From assembly GCA_937880095.1 (NCBI GenBank), contig CALFLK010000013.1, positions 1 to 64,000 of the forward strand: a stretch of DNA of 64,000 nt, in the 5' to 3' direction. Within the stretch, counting starts at the first letter, position 1, and every line of letters begins with the position of its first letter. This document shows, one piece after another, positions 23,784-33,298 of this stretch. The translations under genes and the position numbers were made by a program. The DNA is from an uncultured Faecalibacterium sp. Lineage in GTDB: Bacteria; Bacillota; Clostridia; Oscillospirales; Ruminococcaceae. The notes under the pieces were generated by a model. It did not search any database and was not told where the DNA came from. It worked only from the letters and a program-made list of their open reading frames with translations.

Positions 23784-26700
23784 TTAGAAATCCATCTCGT
23801 CACTGTCCTGCATTGCGGGAGCAGCGGGCTCGTCGCTCAGCACAGCGGCATCATCAAAACCGGCGTCAGCATCTTTAATCGTATACTCAGCGCTCAGTTC
23901 GTTTTCGTTGGTGACGGTGTCGCCCATGGGGATGTCACGCATATCGAATCCGGTTTCTTCCTCGTCGAAGTCCTGGCGCATATCCACTTCGTTGCCGTCC
24001 ACGTCCTGAACGATCACGTCCATGCCCAGAGCCTGCAGTTCCTTCAGCAGAACGCGGAAGGATTCGGGGATACCGGGCTGCGGTACGGGCTCGCCCTTGA
24101 CGATAGCTTCGTAAGTCTTGACACGACCCACAACGTCGTCAGACTTCACGGTCAGGATTTCCTGCAGCGTGTAAGCAGCGCCATATGCTTCCAGAGCCCA
24201 AACTTCCATTTCGCCGAAGCGCTGGCCGCCGAACTGAGCCTTACCGCCCAGAGGCTGCTGAGTAACCAGAGAGTAGGGACCAGTGGAACGTGCGTGGATC
24301 TTATCGTCAACCAGGTGATGCAGCTTCAGGTAGTACATATAACCGACGGTAACGGGGTTATCGAACTTTTCACCGGTACGGCCATCGTACACGGTGGTAC
24401 GGCCGTCAGCACCCAGCTCAATCTTGGAGAAGTCAATGATGTGACCCTTCTCACCCATGATCTTGGGCAGCTTGGTGGGATATGCAGGAGCATTCTCACC
24501 GTGCCACAGCTCACGAGCGGTGTCGAAGGTATCAACGATGTCGTTCTCACGAGCGGAGTCGAACACGGGGGTCATAACCTTGATGCCGCAAGCCTTAGCT
24601 GCGTAGCCCAGGTTAACTTCCAGAACCTGACCGATGTTCATACGAGAAGGAACGCCCAGGGGGTTCAGCACGATGTCCAGCGGGGTACCATCGGGCAGGA
24701 AGGGCATATCCTCCTGCGGCAGAATGCGGGAAACGACACCCTTGTTACCGTGACGACCTGCCATCTTATCGCCGACGCTGATCTTACGCTTCTGAGCGAT
24801 GTAGCAGCGGACAACCTGACGGACGCCGGGCTGCAGCTCGTCGCTGTTTTGCGGGGTGAAGATCTTAACGTCTACGATGATGCCGTATTCGCCGTGGGGT
24901 ACACGCAGAGAAGTGTCACGCACTTCGCGTGCCTTTTCGCCGAAGATAGCGCGCAGCAGGCGCTCTTCTGCGGTCAGCTCGGTCTCGCCCTTCGGGGTGA
25001 CCTTACCAACCAGAATGTCACCAGCGGTGACTTCCGCACCGATGCGGATGATGCCGCGCTCGTCCAGATCCTTCAGAGCTTCCTCAGAAACGTTGGGGAT
25101 ATCACGAGTGATTTCCTCAGGTCCCAGCTTGGTCTCACGAGCTTCGGTCTCATATTCCTCAATATGGATAGAGGTGTAAACGTCCTCACGGACGATCTTT
25201 TCGTTCAGCAGGACAGCGTCCTCGTAGTTGTAACCTTCCCAGGTCATGAAGCCGATCAGAGCGTTCTTACCCAGAGAGATTTCACCATTGCGCATTGCGG
25301 GGCCGTCAGCAATCACCTGACCCTCGGCCAGAACGTCGCCAACTTCCACGATCGGGCGCTGGTTGATGCAGGTACCTGCGTTGGAACGTGCGAACTTGGT
25401 CAGGGTGTAGCGGTCAACGCTGCCATCCTCGGTGCGAACCAGAACCAGGTCTGCGTCCACATACTCAACCGTACCAGCACGCTTTGCCAGAACAGCAACA
25501 CCGGAGTCGGTAGCTGCCTTGTATTCCATACCGGTAGCAACGATGGGCTGCTGCGTGACCATCAGAGGCACTGCCTGACGCTGCATGTTAGAACCCATCA
25601 GAGCACGGTTACAGTCGTCGTTCTCCAGGAAGGGAATCATTGCAGTTGCAACAGAAACCATCATCTTGGGGGAGACGTCCATGTAGTCAACGCTCTCGCG
25701 GTTAACTTCCAGGATCTCATCACGGCGGCGAGCGGAAACACGCTCGCGAACGAAGTGCATGCCCTCGTCCAGCGGTTCGTTAGCCTGAGCAACGACGTAC
25801 TCGTCTTCCACGTCAGCAGTCATATACTCAACTTCGTTGGTAACGACCTGCTCAATCAGCTTGCCATTCTCGTCGTAAGTCTTCTTAACCTTGCGGTAAG
25901 GAGCCTCAATGAAACCGTAGTCATTGATGCGGGAGAAGGATGCCAGATAGGAAATCAGACCGATGTTGGGGCCTTCAGGCGTTTCGATGGGGCACATACG
26001 GCCGTAGTGGCTGTAGTGAACGTCACGAACTTCGAAGCCTGCACGGTCACGAGACAGACCGCCAGGTCCCAGAGCGGACAGACGACGCTTGTGGGTCAGC
26101 TCTGCCAGCGGGTTATTCTGGTCCATGAACTGGGACAGCGGAGAAGAACCGAAGAACTCCTTGATTGCTGCCACAACAGGACGAATGTTGATCAGTGCCT
26201 GCGGAGTGATCACAGTCTGATCCTGGCTCTGCAGGGTCATGCGCTCACGGATGACGCGCTCCATACGGGAGAAGCCGATGCGGAACTGGTTCTGCAGCAG
26301 CTCGCCGACGCTGCGGATACGACGGTTGCCCAGGTGGTCGATATCGTCCACAACGCCAACACCGTAATCCAGGTCGCACAGATAGTTAATAGAAGCGAAG
26401 ATATCTTCAACGGTAACGGTGCGGCCGATCAGCAGATCGTGGTTCTGCTTCAGCATTTCCTTCTGCTCTTCCGGATCATCGGTAGCATTCAGGATCTTGC
26501 ACAGCTCGGTGAAGTTGACGCGCTCGTTGATGTCTGCTTCCTTCACGTCGAAGGAGAAGAAAGGCTGAGCGTCAACGCAGCCGTTGGTGATGACCTTAAC
26601 GACCTTGTCGTCGATGTTCAGGTTAACAACCTTGACACCTGCACGGTCAGCAGCCTCTGCCATCTCACGGGTGATCTTCTCGCCTGCGGGGATGATGACT

Positions 26701-27605
26701 TCGCCGGTGCGGGGATCTTCAACATCGTAGAAGGGGCGGAAGCCGATGATACGACGTGCCAGAGCCAGCTTCTTGTTCATCTTATAACGGCCGAAGCGGG
26801 ACAGGTCATAACGGTGCGGATCGAAGAACAGAGCATCGATCTGAGCGGTAGCGGAATCCACCGTGGGGGGCTCACCGGGACGCAGCTTGCGGTAAACTTC
26901 CAGCAAGCCGTCTGCCTGATTGCGGCAAGTGTCCTTTTCCAGGGTAGCCAGGATGCGGACGTCGCCGCCGAAGTAATCCAGGATTTCTTCGTCAGAGCCC
27001 AGACCCAGCGCACGGCACAGGACCGTCACAGGGATCTTGCGGTTCTTATCGATACGGACATAGAACACGTCAGAAGCATCGGTCTCGTACTCCAGCCATG
27101 CACCGCGGTTGGGGTTCATGGTTGCGCTGTACAGGTCGTTACCAATCTTATCCTTCTCGTGGCCGTAGAAAACGCCGGGAGAACGAACCAGCTGGCTGAC
27201 GATAACACGCTCAGCACCGTTGATGACGAAAGTACCCGCGTCCGTCATGAGCGGGAAATCGCCCATGAAGATCTCCTGATCCTTGATCTCGCCAGTTTCT
27301 TTATTCACCAGACGTGCCGTAACGCGCAGGGGTGCAGCGTAGGTCACATCACGTTCCTTGCATTCCTTAATGGAATACTTGGGGGTGTCGTCCAGTCGGA
27401 AGTCAATAAAGCTCAGGGCCAGATTGCCCGTGTAGTCCTCGATGGTGCCAATGTCATGGAAGACATCCTTCAGACCTTCGTTCAGGAACCAGCGATAAGA
27501 GTTCTTCTGAACCTCGATCAGGTTGGGCATACCGATGACTTCGTCGATGCGAGCAAAGCTCATGCGCTCGGTTTTTCCGAGCTTGACGGGCTTGACTTTC
27601 ATCAT
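23784..27605 (-). CDS. rpoB: DNA-directed RNA polymerase subunit beta
   Basis: A 1273-residue subunit. The rifampicin-pocket sequence SQFMDQNNPLAELTHKRRLSALGPGGL keeps the Asp, His and Ser residues of sensitive enzymes. The start ATG at 27605 is 11 nt after AAGGAG; the GTG at 27617 overlaps that site. The C-terminal 60 residues are acidic, rich in Asp and Glu. It is the first gene of rpoBC; rplJ/rplL are not upstream, and rpoD is instead. Its own promoter lies at 27781-27809. Confidence 0.98.
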   Translation of the reverse strand: MMKVKPVKLGKTERMSFARIDEVIGMPNLIEVQKNSYRWFLNEGLKDVFHDIGTIEDYTGNLALSFIDFRLDDTPKYSIKECKERDVTYAAPLRVTARLVNKETGEIKDQEIFMGDFPLMTDAGTFVINGAERVIVSQLVRSPGVFYGHEKDKIGNDLYSATMNPNRGAWLEYETDASDVFYVRIDKNRKIPVTVLCRALGLGSDEEILDYFGGDVRILATLEKDTCRNQADGLLEVYRKLRPGEPPTVDSATAQIDALFFDPHRYDLSRFGRYKMNKKLALARRIIGFRPFYDVEDPRTGEVIIPAGEKITREMAEAADRAGVKVVNLNIDDKVVKVITNGCVDAQPFFSFDVKEADINERVNFTELCKILNATDDPEEQKEMLKQNHDLLIGRTVTVEDIFASINYLCDLDYGVGVVDDIDHLGNRRIRSVGELLQNQFRIGFSRMERVIRERMTLQSQDQTVITPQALINIRPVVAAIKEFFGSSPLSQFMDQNNPLAELTHKRRLSALGPGGLSRDRAGFEVRDVHYSHYGRMCPIETPEGPNIGLISYLASFSRINDYGFIEAPYRKVKKTYDENGKLIEQVVTNEVEYMTADVEDEYVVAQANEPLDEGMHFVRERVSARRRDEILEVNRESVDYMDVSPKMMVSVATAMIPFLENDDCNRALMGSNMQRQAVPLMVTQQPIVATGMEYKAATDSGVAVLAKRAGTVEYVDADLVLVRTEDGSVDRYTLTKFARSNAGTCINQRPIVEVGDVLAEGQVIADGPAMRNGEISLGKNALIGFMTWEGYNYEDAVLLNEKIVREDVYTSIHIEEYETEARETKLGPEEITRDIPNVSEEALKDLDERGIIRIGAEVTAGDILVGKVTPKGETELTAEERLLRAIFGEKAREVRDTSLRVPHGEYGIIVDVKIFTPQNSDELQPGVRQVVRCYIAQKRKISVGDKMAGRHGNKGVVSRILPQEDMPFLPDGTPLDIVLNPLGVPSRMNIGQVLEVNLGYAAKACGIKVMTPVFDSARENDIVDTFDTARELWHGENAPAYPTKLPKIMGEKGHIIDFSKIELGADGRTTVYDGRTGEKFDNPVTVGYMYYLKLHHLVDDKIHARSTGPYSLVTQQPLGGKAQFGGQRFGEMEVWALEAYGAAYTLQEILTVKSDDVVGRVKTYEAIVKGEPVPQPGIPESFRVLLKELQALGMDVIVQDVDGNEVDMRQDFDEEETGFDMRDIPMGDTVTNENELSAEYTIKDADAGFDDAAVLSDEPAAPAMQDSDEMDF

Positions 27606-27679
27606 AAAATCAACCACTCCTTATCTTTAACTTTTGATTGCAACATTCGAAACCGTTCACGTTTTTACAGTTCAGCGCT

Positions 27680-27725
27680 GTTCCCCGGCATTTTTCACAA
27701 ACTTTGTGTTTTGCATTCGGGAAAC
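27680..27725 (-). promoter_or_regulatory. Long hairpin in the rpoB leader
   Basis: On the minus-strand RNA, GUUUCCCG pairs with CGGGGAAC and the inner CACAAA pairs with UUUGUG, with partial pairing between. The 46-nt stem lies about 75 nt before the rpoB ribosome site. It could be a control element for polymerase synthesis; no partner is known. Confidence 0.5.
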
Positions 27726-27780
27726 ATGGTGAACCTCACTGCCTTTTTCGCATACTAAGGCATTATTGTGATACTGATTC

Positions 27781-27809
27781 AGTATATCCTTAAAAAAGCA
27801 AGATGTCAA
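27781..27809 (-). promoter_or_regulatory. rpoBC promoter
   Basis: On the minus strand a consensus TTGACA (27804-27809) and TATACT (27781-27786) are 17 bp apart. The start is near 27774, giving a leader of about 170 nt. Confidence 0.87.
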
Positions 27810-27830
27810 GCGATTTTTTGCCCTCTTGAC

Positions 27831-27873
27831 AAAAAAAATCACCCGTGCGTCTCTTTTGAAAGAAACACACGGG
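27831..27873 (-). terminator. Terminator of the dgt-dnaG-rpoD unit
   Basis: CCCGTGTGTTTC / GAGACGCACGGG on the minus strand is followed by TGA and eight T residues. It sits between rpoD and the rpoB promoter. Confidence 0.88.
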
Positions 27874-27962
27874 CTCGTGTATGCTTTGTTCTGCTTTCAC
27901 CTTGAAAAAGTCGTTTTTCCTTGTTCATTGAGTACCTTTTTCGTCAAAGTGTCGAAACACCG

Positions 27963-28946
27963 TTAATCCTCCAGATACTCTCTCAGCTGGCGCGATCTGC
28001 TGGGATGACGCAGCTTTCGCAATGCCTTTGCTTCAATTTGACGGATACGCTCTCTTGTTACATGAAAACTGGAGCCTACCTCCTCCAAAGTCCTTGCACG
28101 ACCGTCCGTCAAGCCGAAACGCATCTTCAAAACAGTTTCTTCCCGCGGGGTCAAACTATGCAGTACACGGATCAACTCCTGCTGCAGCTGCATCTGTCCT
28201 GCACGCTCCGCCGGGAGGCAAGCGCTTTCATCCTGCAAAAAGTCCTGTAAGCAAACATCGTCTTCTTCCCGCACCGGGGTTTCCAGACTGATTGGCTCCA
28301 TGGAAATGCGCATCAGCTCCTGTACCTTTTCTTCCGGCATCTCCATCTTTTCTGCTAGTTCTTTCAGCTCTGGTTCTCTGCCCAACTCATGCAGCAGTTC
28401 CGTCTGCGCTTTCCGCATCCGTCCCATGGTATCCACCAGATGCACCGGAATGCGAATCGTGCGTCCCTGATCTGCCAGCGCACGGGTGATTGCTTGACGA
28501 ACCCACCAAGTCGCATAAGTGGAGAAGCGGAATCCCTTATCCGGGTCATACTTTTCCACTGCGCGCATCAGACCGATGTTTCCCTCCTGAATCAAATCCA
28601 GAAAAGACAGTCCCCTGCCCGCATATTTCTTGGCGATCGAAACCACCAAACGCAGGTTCGCTTCTGCCAACCGATGTGCTGCCCGTTCATCGCCCTGTTT
28701 TGCTGCAAGTGCGAGCTGCAATTCATCCGTCTGGGTCAATAATGGAATTCGTCCGATTTCCCGCAGGTAAGTTTTGACGGAATCCACAGCCATCTCATCC
28801 CCTGCCCCAACTTCACGGGTCAGGCGATCAATACCGGCTTCATCCAAAACCTCCAGCGGCGGCGTATCCGCCTCTTTCATTGCTTCCAGACCAAAGCCCC
28901 AGCTCTGTTCTTTGCTGACGTTTGCTTCATATTCTGTCGTTTCCAT
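27963..28946 (-). CDS. rpoD: RNA polymerase primary sigma factor
   Basis: A 327-residue sigma-70 factor. Region 1.2 is VDSVKTYLREIGRIPLLT near residues 57-74. Region 2 includes FSTYATWWVRQAITRALADQ for -10 recognition and melting. Region 3 follows, and region 4.2 (ARTLEEVGSSFHVTRERIRQIEAKALRKLR) is for the -35 box. There is no region 1.1, and the protein is about 40 residues shorter than most SigA/RpoD proteins. The start at 28946 has GGAGGT only 4 nt upstream; a start at 28973 is possible but has no ribosome site. The position behind dnaG is that of the classical macromolecular synthesis operon, supporting a primary role. Confidence 0.93.
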   Translation of the reverse strand: METTEYEANVSKEQSWGFGLEAMKEADTPPLEVLDEAGIDRLTREVGAGDEMAVDSVKTYLREIGRIPLLTQTDELQLALAAKQGDERAAHRLAEANLRLVVSIAKKYAGRGLSFLDLIQEGNIGLMRAVEKYDPDKGFRFSTYATWWVRQAITRALADQGRTIRIPVHLVDTMGRMRKAQTELLHELGREPELKELAEKMEMPEEKVQELMRISMEPISLETPVREEDDVCLQDFLQDESACLPAERAGQMQLQQELIRVLHSLTPREETVLKMRFGLTDGRARTLEEVGSSFHVTRERIRQIEAKALRKLRHPSRSRQLREYLED

Positions 28947-29009
28947 AGTACCTCCGGCGGCATACAGCCGCATTTTGTGCAGCCGAAAAAGGCCGGAGGC
29001 TGGCGCAGC

Positions 29010-30794
29010 TTACTCCTCGGTTTCGTCCGAGGGCAATGCGCCCTTGCGGTCTCTCAGCGTCTGCAAATATCGTTCGATTTCCGTATTGTCCATTTTAGCA
29101 GCACTCACGCTCTTGGGTGTGCTGCGGGCAATTCGTTCCAGATACATTTCCACATCCTGCCATGTGGGGGTCACGTCGTGGTATTGCGCCACCAAACGGG
29201 ACAATTCTGCCATGGTCTGGTCACTGAGACGCTGTCCCAGTACCGACATGGAAACCTCTACCCCTTGCTGGGTACAAGCATACATTGCCCCGATTGCCTC
29301 TTTCATATCCGGCATCACGATATTTTCCAAATTCAGACGCTGCATCACAGGTGCAATAAAGCTGGGCTCCCGCACCAGTGCGGACGCCAGCATTTGCTCG
29401 GCAGCCGCTACGCCCAAAGCGCGCTGACCGCCTGCCTGATAAGGAATTTTGATGTTATCCGCTACGCCGGAATGCAAAAGCTCTGTTTCACGCTTTTTGC
29501 GACGGCGATAGTTGTTGCGGCGGGTAACATCTTCCAGCTGTGCCAGAATCGCTGTTTTGGAGATATTGGTTTCTTCTGCCAGTCTGCCTGCATACACTTC
29601 CCGCTCTGTGGGGCTGATACGCTCTGCCAGCAGTTCCAGCGTTTCCCGAATATACTCCAGCCGATCCTTATCCTGTTTCAGGTCATATTTTTTGCGAATC
29701 TGTCCCATGCGGAAGTCCATTGCATTGCCGGTACCGTCCAGCAATGCACGGAAACGGTCTGCACCAAACTTCTTAATGTACTCATCCGGGTCTTTTGCTC
29801 CGGGAATCTGCAAGACACGCACCTTCAGTGGGCTGTCCTTGAACAGCTCCAAACTGCGCGCGGTTGCTTTCTGTCCCGCTTCGTCCGAGTCATAGCACAG
29901 CACCACTTCTTCGGCGTATTCGCTGAGCAGCTTTACCTGGTCGGGTGTCAGTGCCGTACCGCAGGCACACACAGCCGTATCGATTCCGGATTTCTGCATA
30001 CTGATCACGTCCATGTAGCCTTCGCACAGCACAAACCGCTTGGATACACTCTTTTTCGCCAGCTGCAGCGCAAAAACCGTCTTATGCTTTTTGTAGACCA
30101 GCGTTTCCGGGCTGTTGATGTACTTGGGCTTGGAATCATCCATCACACGTCCGCCAAAAGCAATGACGTTTCCGCGCAAGTCAAAAATCGGGGTCATCAC
30201 TCGATTACGGAACAGGTTGTAGATATTGCCTTTCTCGCTGCGTTTCACCAAACCGCTTTCCAGCAGTTCTTCATCCGTATAGCCCTTGTCGTGCAAATAA
30301 CGGTAAGTTGCCCGAAAATCGTCCGGTGCATAGCCCAGACCAAAGCGAACAATGGTCTTGTCGTCCAGTCCACGGCGGCGCCAGTAAGCGCGTGCCATGC
30401 GGGCGTTTTCATCATCACCGTTCAGACATTTATGGAAATAGCGTGCGGCATCACGGTTGATGGACAAAATCCGGCTGCGCAGCCGACCTACTTTGTCATC
30501 CTCCGTAGGTTCCGGCATACCGGCACGACCCGCCAGCATCTTGACCGCTTCTACATAGTCCAGATTATTGATTTGTTTCGTGAATGTGATTACGTCTCCA
30601 CCCGCACCACAGCCAAAGCAGTAAAAGCTCTGGGTGTCCGGGTAGACGTAGAAAGAGGGCGTCTTTTCATTGTGGAACGGGCACAGACCGCCATACAGCC
30701 GGCCCTTGCGTTTCAGCTGTACATAGCTACCTACCACATCCACAACGTCATTGCGGCGCACAACTTCTTCAATATATTCATGGGGGATGCTCAT
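29010..30794 (-). CDS. dnaG: DNA primase
   Basis: A 594-residue primase that lays RNA primers at the replication fork. The N-terminal CHC2 zinc ribbon (LCPFHNEKTPSF ... FYCFGCGAGG, about residues 37-65) binds template. The Toprim core (EGYMDVISM, then the acidic region CYDSDEAG) holds the catalytic metals. The C-terminal domain contacts DnaB. AAGGAA(G) lies 6-8 nt before the ATG. It is 27 bp after dgt and 63 bp before rpoD, so all three are probably cotranscribed. Confidence 0.97.
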   Translation of the reverse strand: MSIPHEYIEEVVRRNDVVDVVGSYVQLKRKGRLYGGLCPFHNEKTPSFYVYPDTQSFYCFGCGAGGDVITFTKQINNLDYVEAVKMLAGRAGMPEPTEDDKVGRLRSRILSINRDAARYFHKCLNGDDENARMARAYWRRRGLDDKTIVRFGLGYAPDDFRATYRYLHDKGYTDEELLESGLVKRSEKGNIYNLFRNRVMTPIFDLRGNVIAFGGRVMDDSKPKYINSPETLVYKKHKTVFALQLAKKSVSKRFVLCEGYMDVISMQKSGIDTAVCACGTALTPDQVKLLSEYAEEVVLCYDSDEAGQKATARSLELFKDSPLKVRVLQIPGAKDPDEYIKKFGADRFRALLDGTGNAMDFRMGQIRKKYDLKQDKDRLEYIRETLELLAERISPTEREVYAGRLAEETNISKTAILAQLEDVTRRNNYRRRKKRETELLHSGVADNIKIPYQAGGQRALGVAAAEQMLASALVREPSFIAPVMQRLNLENIVMPDMKEAIGAMYACTQQGVEVSMSVLGQRLSDQTMAELSRLVAQYHDVTPTWQDVEMYLERIARSTPKSVSAAKMDNTEIERYLQTLRDRKGALPSDETEE

Positions 30795-30821
30795 ATCCGA
30801 TACTTCCTTACTTTTCCTCTA

Positions 30822-31820
30822 TCAAAGCACATGCCATTTCTGGGGAACATACAGCTGTTCAAATGTGCGGGTTGCAAACTCATCGCTCATGCCGCTGATA
30901 TAATCCGTCACGGCACGGTCAGGACCTTCCTGATAGGCGATCTGCATATAGAAATTCGGCATTTGTTCCGGGTGGGTCACATAGTGTTCGTACAACGCTT
31001 CCACCAGATGACCTACTTTTGCTTCTTCTGCCTTTGCAACCTTATCCACATAAACGGTGCTGTACATAAATTCCTTCAGGGTCAAAAATGGGGCATATTC
31101 CTGCTCGCCTACTTGAATATCGCCATCGCTGTGATCCACGATACTCTGAATCATGGTAGCAATTCGCTGCGAATTGGTGTGGCCCAATACCTCCACAGCA
31201 ACCTTCGGCAGCTGGGATTCTTCCAGCACGCCGGCACGAATTGCATCCTCGATATCATGGTTCACAAAAGCGATCCAGTCTGCATAGCGCACGATACGCC
31301 CTTCCGGCGTAGCTGCCCAAGTACCCTTGGTATGTGTAATGATTCCGTTGCGCACCTCCCATGTCAGATTCAGCCCTCGGCCTTCTTTCTCCAGAAAGTC
31401 CACCACGCGCAGCCCTTGGCGGTAATGGGTAAAGCCGCCGGGGCAAAGCTGATTCAATGCACGCTCGCCCGCATGACCAAATGGTGTATGACCCAAATCA
31501 TGGGCCAGTGCGATTGCTTCGGTCAAATCCTCGTTCAGGCGTAATGCCCTCGCGATGGTTCTTGCAATCTGTGCAACCTCCAGCGTATGGGTCAGGCGGG
31601 TTCGGTACATATCCCCTTCCGGTGAAAGAAAGACCTGTGTTTTCTGCTTCAGTCTGCGAAAAGCCTTGCAGTGCAGCACTCTGTCTCTATCGCGCTGAAA
31701 GACAGGGCGCAGCGGATCTTGTTCTTCCGGTCGCACACGTCCGCGGCTGGCGCTGCTCAGTGTAGCCCAAGGAGCAAACGTCTGCTGTTCAATTTGTTCA
31801 CTGCGTTCACGCACAGTCAT
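30822..31820 (-). CDS. dgt: Deoxyguanosinetriphosphate triphosphohydrolase-like protein
   Basis: A 332-residue HD-domain phosphohydrolase that removes triphosphate from dNTPs. The metal-binding motifs are R-L-T-H-T-L near residue 75, the HD pair in ALAHDLGHTPFGH near 105-117, and a later Asp in RYADWIAF. The start RERSEQIEQQTFAPWATLSSASRGR is typical of the short Firmicutes type. The gene order dgt-dnaG-rpoD is common in clostridia. A -10 box TATAAT (31843-31848, minus strand) lies 23 bp before the start, with no good -35 at 17 bp. Confidence 0.92.
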   Translation of the reverse strand: MTVRERSEQIEQQTFAPWATLSSASRGRVRPEEQDPLRPVFQRDRDRVLHCKAFRRLKQKTQVFLSPEGDMYRTRLTHTLEVAQIARTIARALRLNEDLTEAIALAHDLGHTPFGHAGERALNQLCPGGFTHYRQGLRVVDFLEKEGRGLNLTWEVRNGIITHTKGTWAATPEGRIVRYADWIAFVNHDIEDAIRAGVLEESQLPKVAVEVLGHTNSQRIATMIQSIVDHSDGDIQVGEQEYAPFLTLKEFMYSTVYVDKVAKAEEAKVGHLVEALYEHYVTHPEQMPNFYMQIAYQEGPDRAVTDYISGMSDEFATRTFEQLYVPQKWHVL

Positions 31821-31879
31821 ACGGCAAAGCCTCGCTTTCCAAATTATAATAGATTCTCTCTGTCAAAGGGGGACGCAAC

Positions 31880-31913
31880 GTGTCGAGTGCCAAAACTAGT
31901 GCAGATTCGACAC
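31880..31913 (-). other. Stem-loop after yigZ
   Basis: GTGTCGA / TCGACAC is a perfect 7-bp stem around 20 nt, just past the yigZ stop. On the minus strand the tail is CCCCCTTTG rather than a T-run, so this is at most a weak terminator. Confidence 0.5.
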
Positions 31914-31921
31914 ATCAAAGA

Positions 31922-32542
31922 TCAAAACGGTGCATAGAACGGCTCCGAACACTGCATTTCTGCACTACCACGGGTCAGTTCCCGCAGCTGCTGTGCCAAC
32001 AGATGCTGTGTGCCGTCCGGCATGGTCCATTTCAGACATACTTTATCTGTAAAAATCGGTTCCACCGCACTGGTTTCCATACTCTGAATCAAGCGCTGGG
32101 CCTGCTCGTACAAGGGATACTCCACCGTAACCGAACATTCCACCAGACTGCGCACTGTAACGATTTTCGCATTTTCCAGTGCCGCCTGCGTCGCTGCGGT
32201 GTACGCGCGCACCAATCCGCCTGTACCCAGCAGAATACCGCCGAAATATCGGGTCACAACGACTACCAGGTCGGTCAGCTCGCTGTGACGAATCACTTCC
32301 AGCGTAGGTAGACCTGCTGTTTTGGCAGGTTCGCCGTCGTCAGAATAGCGTTCCCGGTTATCCTCCTGCAAGCGATAAGCATATACGTTATGCCGCGCAG
32401 TACGATTTTCCGCTTTTACCTGCTCCAGAAAGCGCAGTGCGGCTTCCTCACTTTCTGCATAAGAGACCGACGCAATAAAGCGGCTCTTTTTTTCTTCGTA
32501 TTCGCCGGTCGCTATGCCGGCAATGGTACGATAATCCTCCAC
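31922..32542 (-). CDS. YigZ/IMPACT family protein
   Basis: A 206-residue protein of the YigZ (UPF0029) family, related to the eukaryotic IMPACT regulator of translation control. The N-terminal domain has SDDGEPAKTAGLP and VVVTRYFGGILLGTGGLVRAYT, the family hallmarks. The C-terminal domain has an EF-G domain-like fold in solved members. Its function in bacteria is unsettled. The start is the GTG at 32542, after AAAGGCAGGG. The upstream ATG at 32596 is rejected because the extended -10 promoter TGGTATAAT (32580-32585) lies between the two. Confidence 0.87.
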   Translation of the reverse strand: MEDYRTIAGIATGEYEEKKSRFIASVSYAESEEAALRFLEQVKAENRTARHNVYAYRLQEDNRERYSDDGEPAKTAGLPTLEVIRHSELTDLVVVVTRYFGGILLGTGGLVRAYTAATQAALENAKIVTVRSLVECSVTVEYPLYEQAQRLIQSMETSAVEPIFTDKVCLKWTMPDGTQHLLAQQLRELTRGSAEMQCSEPFYAPF

Positions 32543-32579
32543 AATATGCCCTGCCTTTATCTTTTGATATACAGATATG

Positions 32580-32608
32580 ATTATACCATACTCCATCGAA
32601 TCCGCAAA
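32580..32608 (-). promoter_or_regulatory. yigZ promoter, extended -10
   Basis: On the minus strand TATAAT (32580-32585) is preceded by TGG, giving an extended -10. The -35 near 32603-32608 (TTTGCG) is weak. The leader is about 30 nt. Confidence 0.65.
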
Positions 32609-32616
32609 GAAAAACC

Positions 32617-32652
32617 AAAAACCGCCTCGTTCCTATCGAACGAAGCGGTTTT
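32617..32652 (-). terminator. Terminator after the split papain-like gene
   Basis: AAAACCGCTTCGTTCG and CGAACGAGGCGGTTTT-type arms form a strong stem ending in TTTTTGG on the minus strand. Confidence 0.85.
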
Positions 32653-32659
32653 CTTTTCC

Positions 32660-33298
32660 TTAAAACAGTTCTATGCCAAAAACAACAGACAGTCCTATCA
32701 GCGCCACATCACGCCACAAACGCAGATTTTTCCGTGTGGTATCTTTGCAGGCACGCAAACGGCCACGATGCTCAAAGTAAGTATTCTCACTGGGGAAATT
32801 CTGTCCCACCCATGCACCAATACTACCCTCATACAATACCTGATTGCGCAGTTTGCGTTCCAGCTGAACAACGGTCATGTATCGATCCAGCTCCAGCACC
32901 TCACACAAAAAGCTGATACAGGTGTGTGTGCGCTGCAAAGGAATATGTTTATGCAAGGGAAAAATCAGGATGTCCGCAAAGTTGTAGCGGGTTTCGGTCT
33001 GGTGTGCCTGATGGTCCTGCAACGCCGCACAAATCCGCGCATAGTGTTCATCCGTGACCTGATAGCCACAAATTTTAATCTTGCTGTCGTTACCGTCAAC
33101 CAATTAACGTGCCGGGGTTTCCTGCTGATATCCGCCGTTCAGCGGTTCAAAATAATTGCAGCGAGAATATGCGTGCATCTTCGGGAGCAGCGGATTCAAC
33201 GCCAGTGCAACATGGTTATACTGCCAGCCTGTAGCCATCCGAATCAGCGATCCCGTTACATAATTACTGGAAACAAATACGATATAAACGGTTTTCAT
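32660..33298 (-). pseudogene. Papain-like (permuted NlpC/P60-type) gene interrupted by an in-frame TAA
   Basis: The reading frame starts at the ATG at 33298, with GGAGG 7 nt upstream. It runs 64 codons to a TAA at 33104-33106, then continues open in the same frame for 147 codons to 32660. The first part ends ...GYQQETPAR; the second continues with KIKICGYQVTDEHYARI. Together they match the layout of a family of small Firmicutes proteins with a papain-like permuted fold. The putative catalytic His is H29 in YNHVALAL (first part) and the Cys is in HTCISFLCEVL (second part). The stop falls between them, so neither half alone would be active. The second half could start only at a TTG with no ribosome site. 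A nonsense mutation is the simplest reading; the function is unknown. Confidence 0.65.

Noticed and set aside
19935..27758. Open frames of 1266 and 1154 codons antisense to rpoC and rpoB
   Set aside because: Same shadow effect from highly biased genes. The start regions have no ribosome site, and the products show no recognisable motif.
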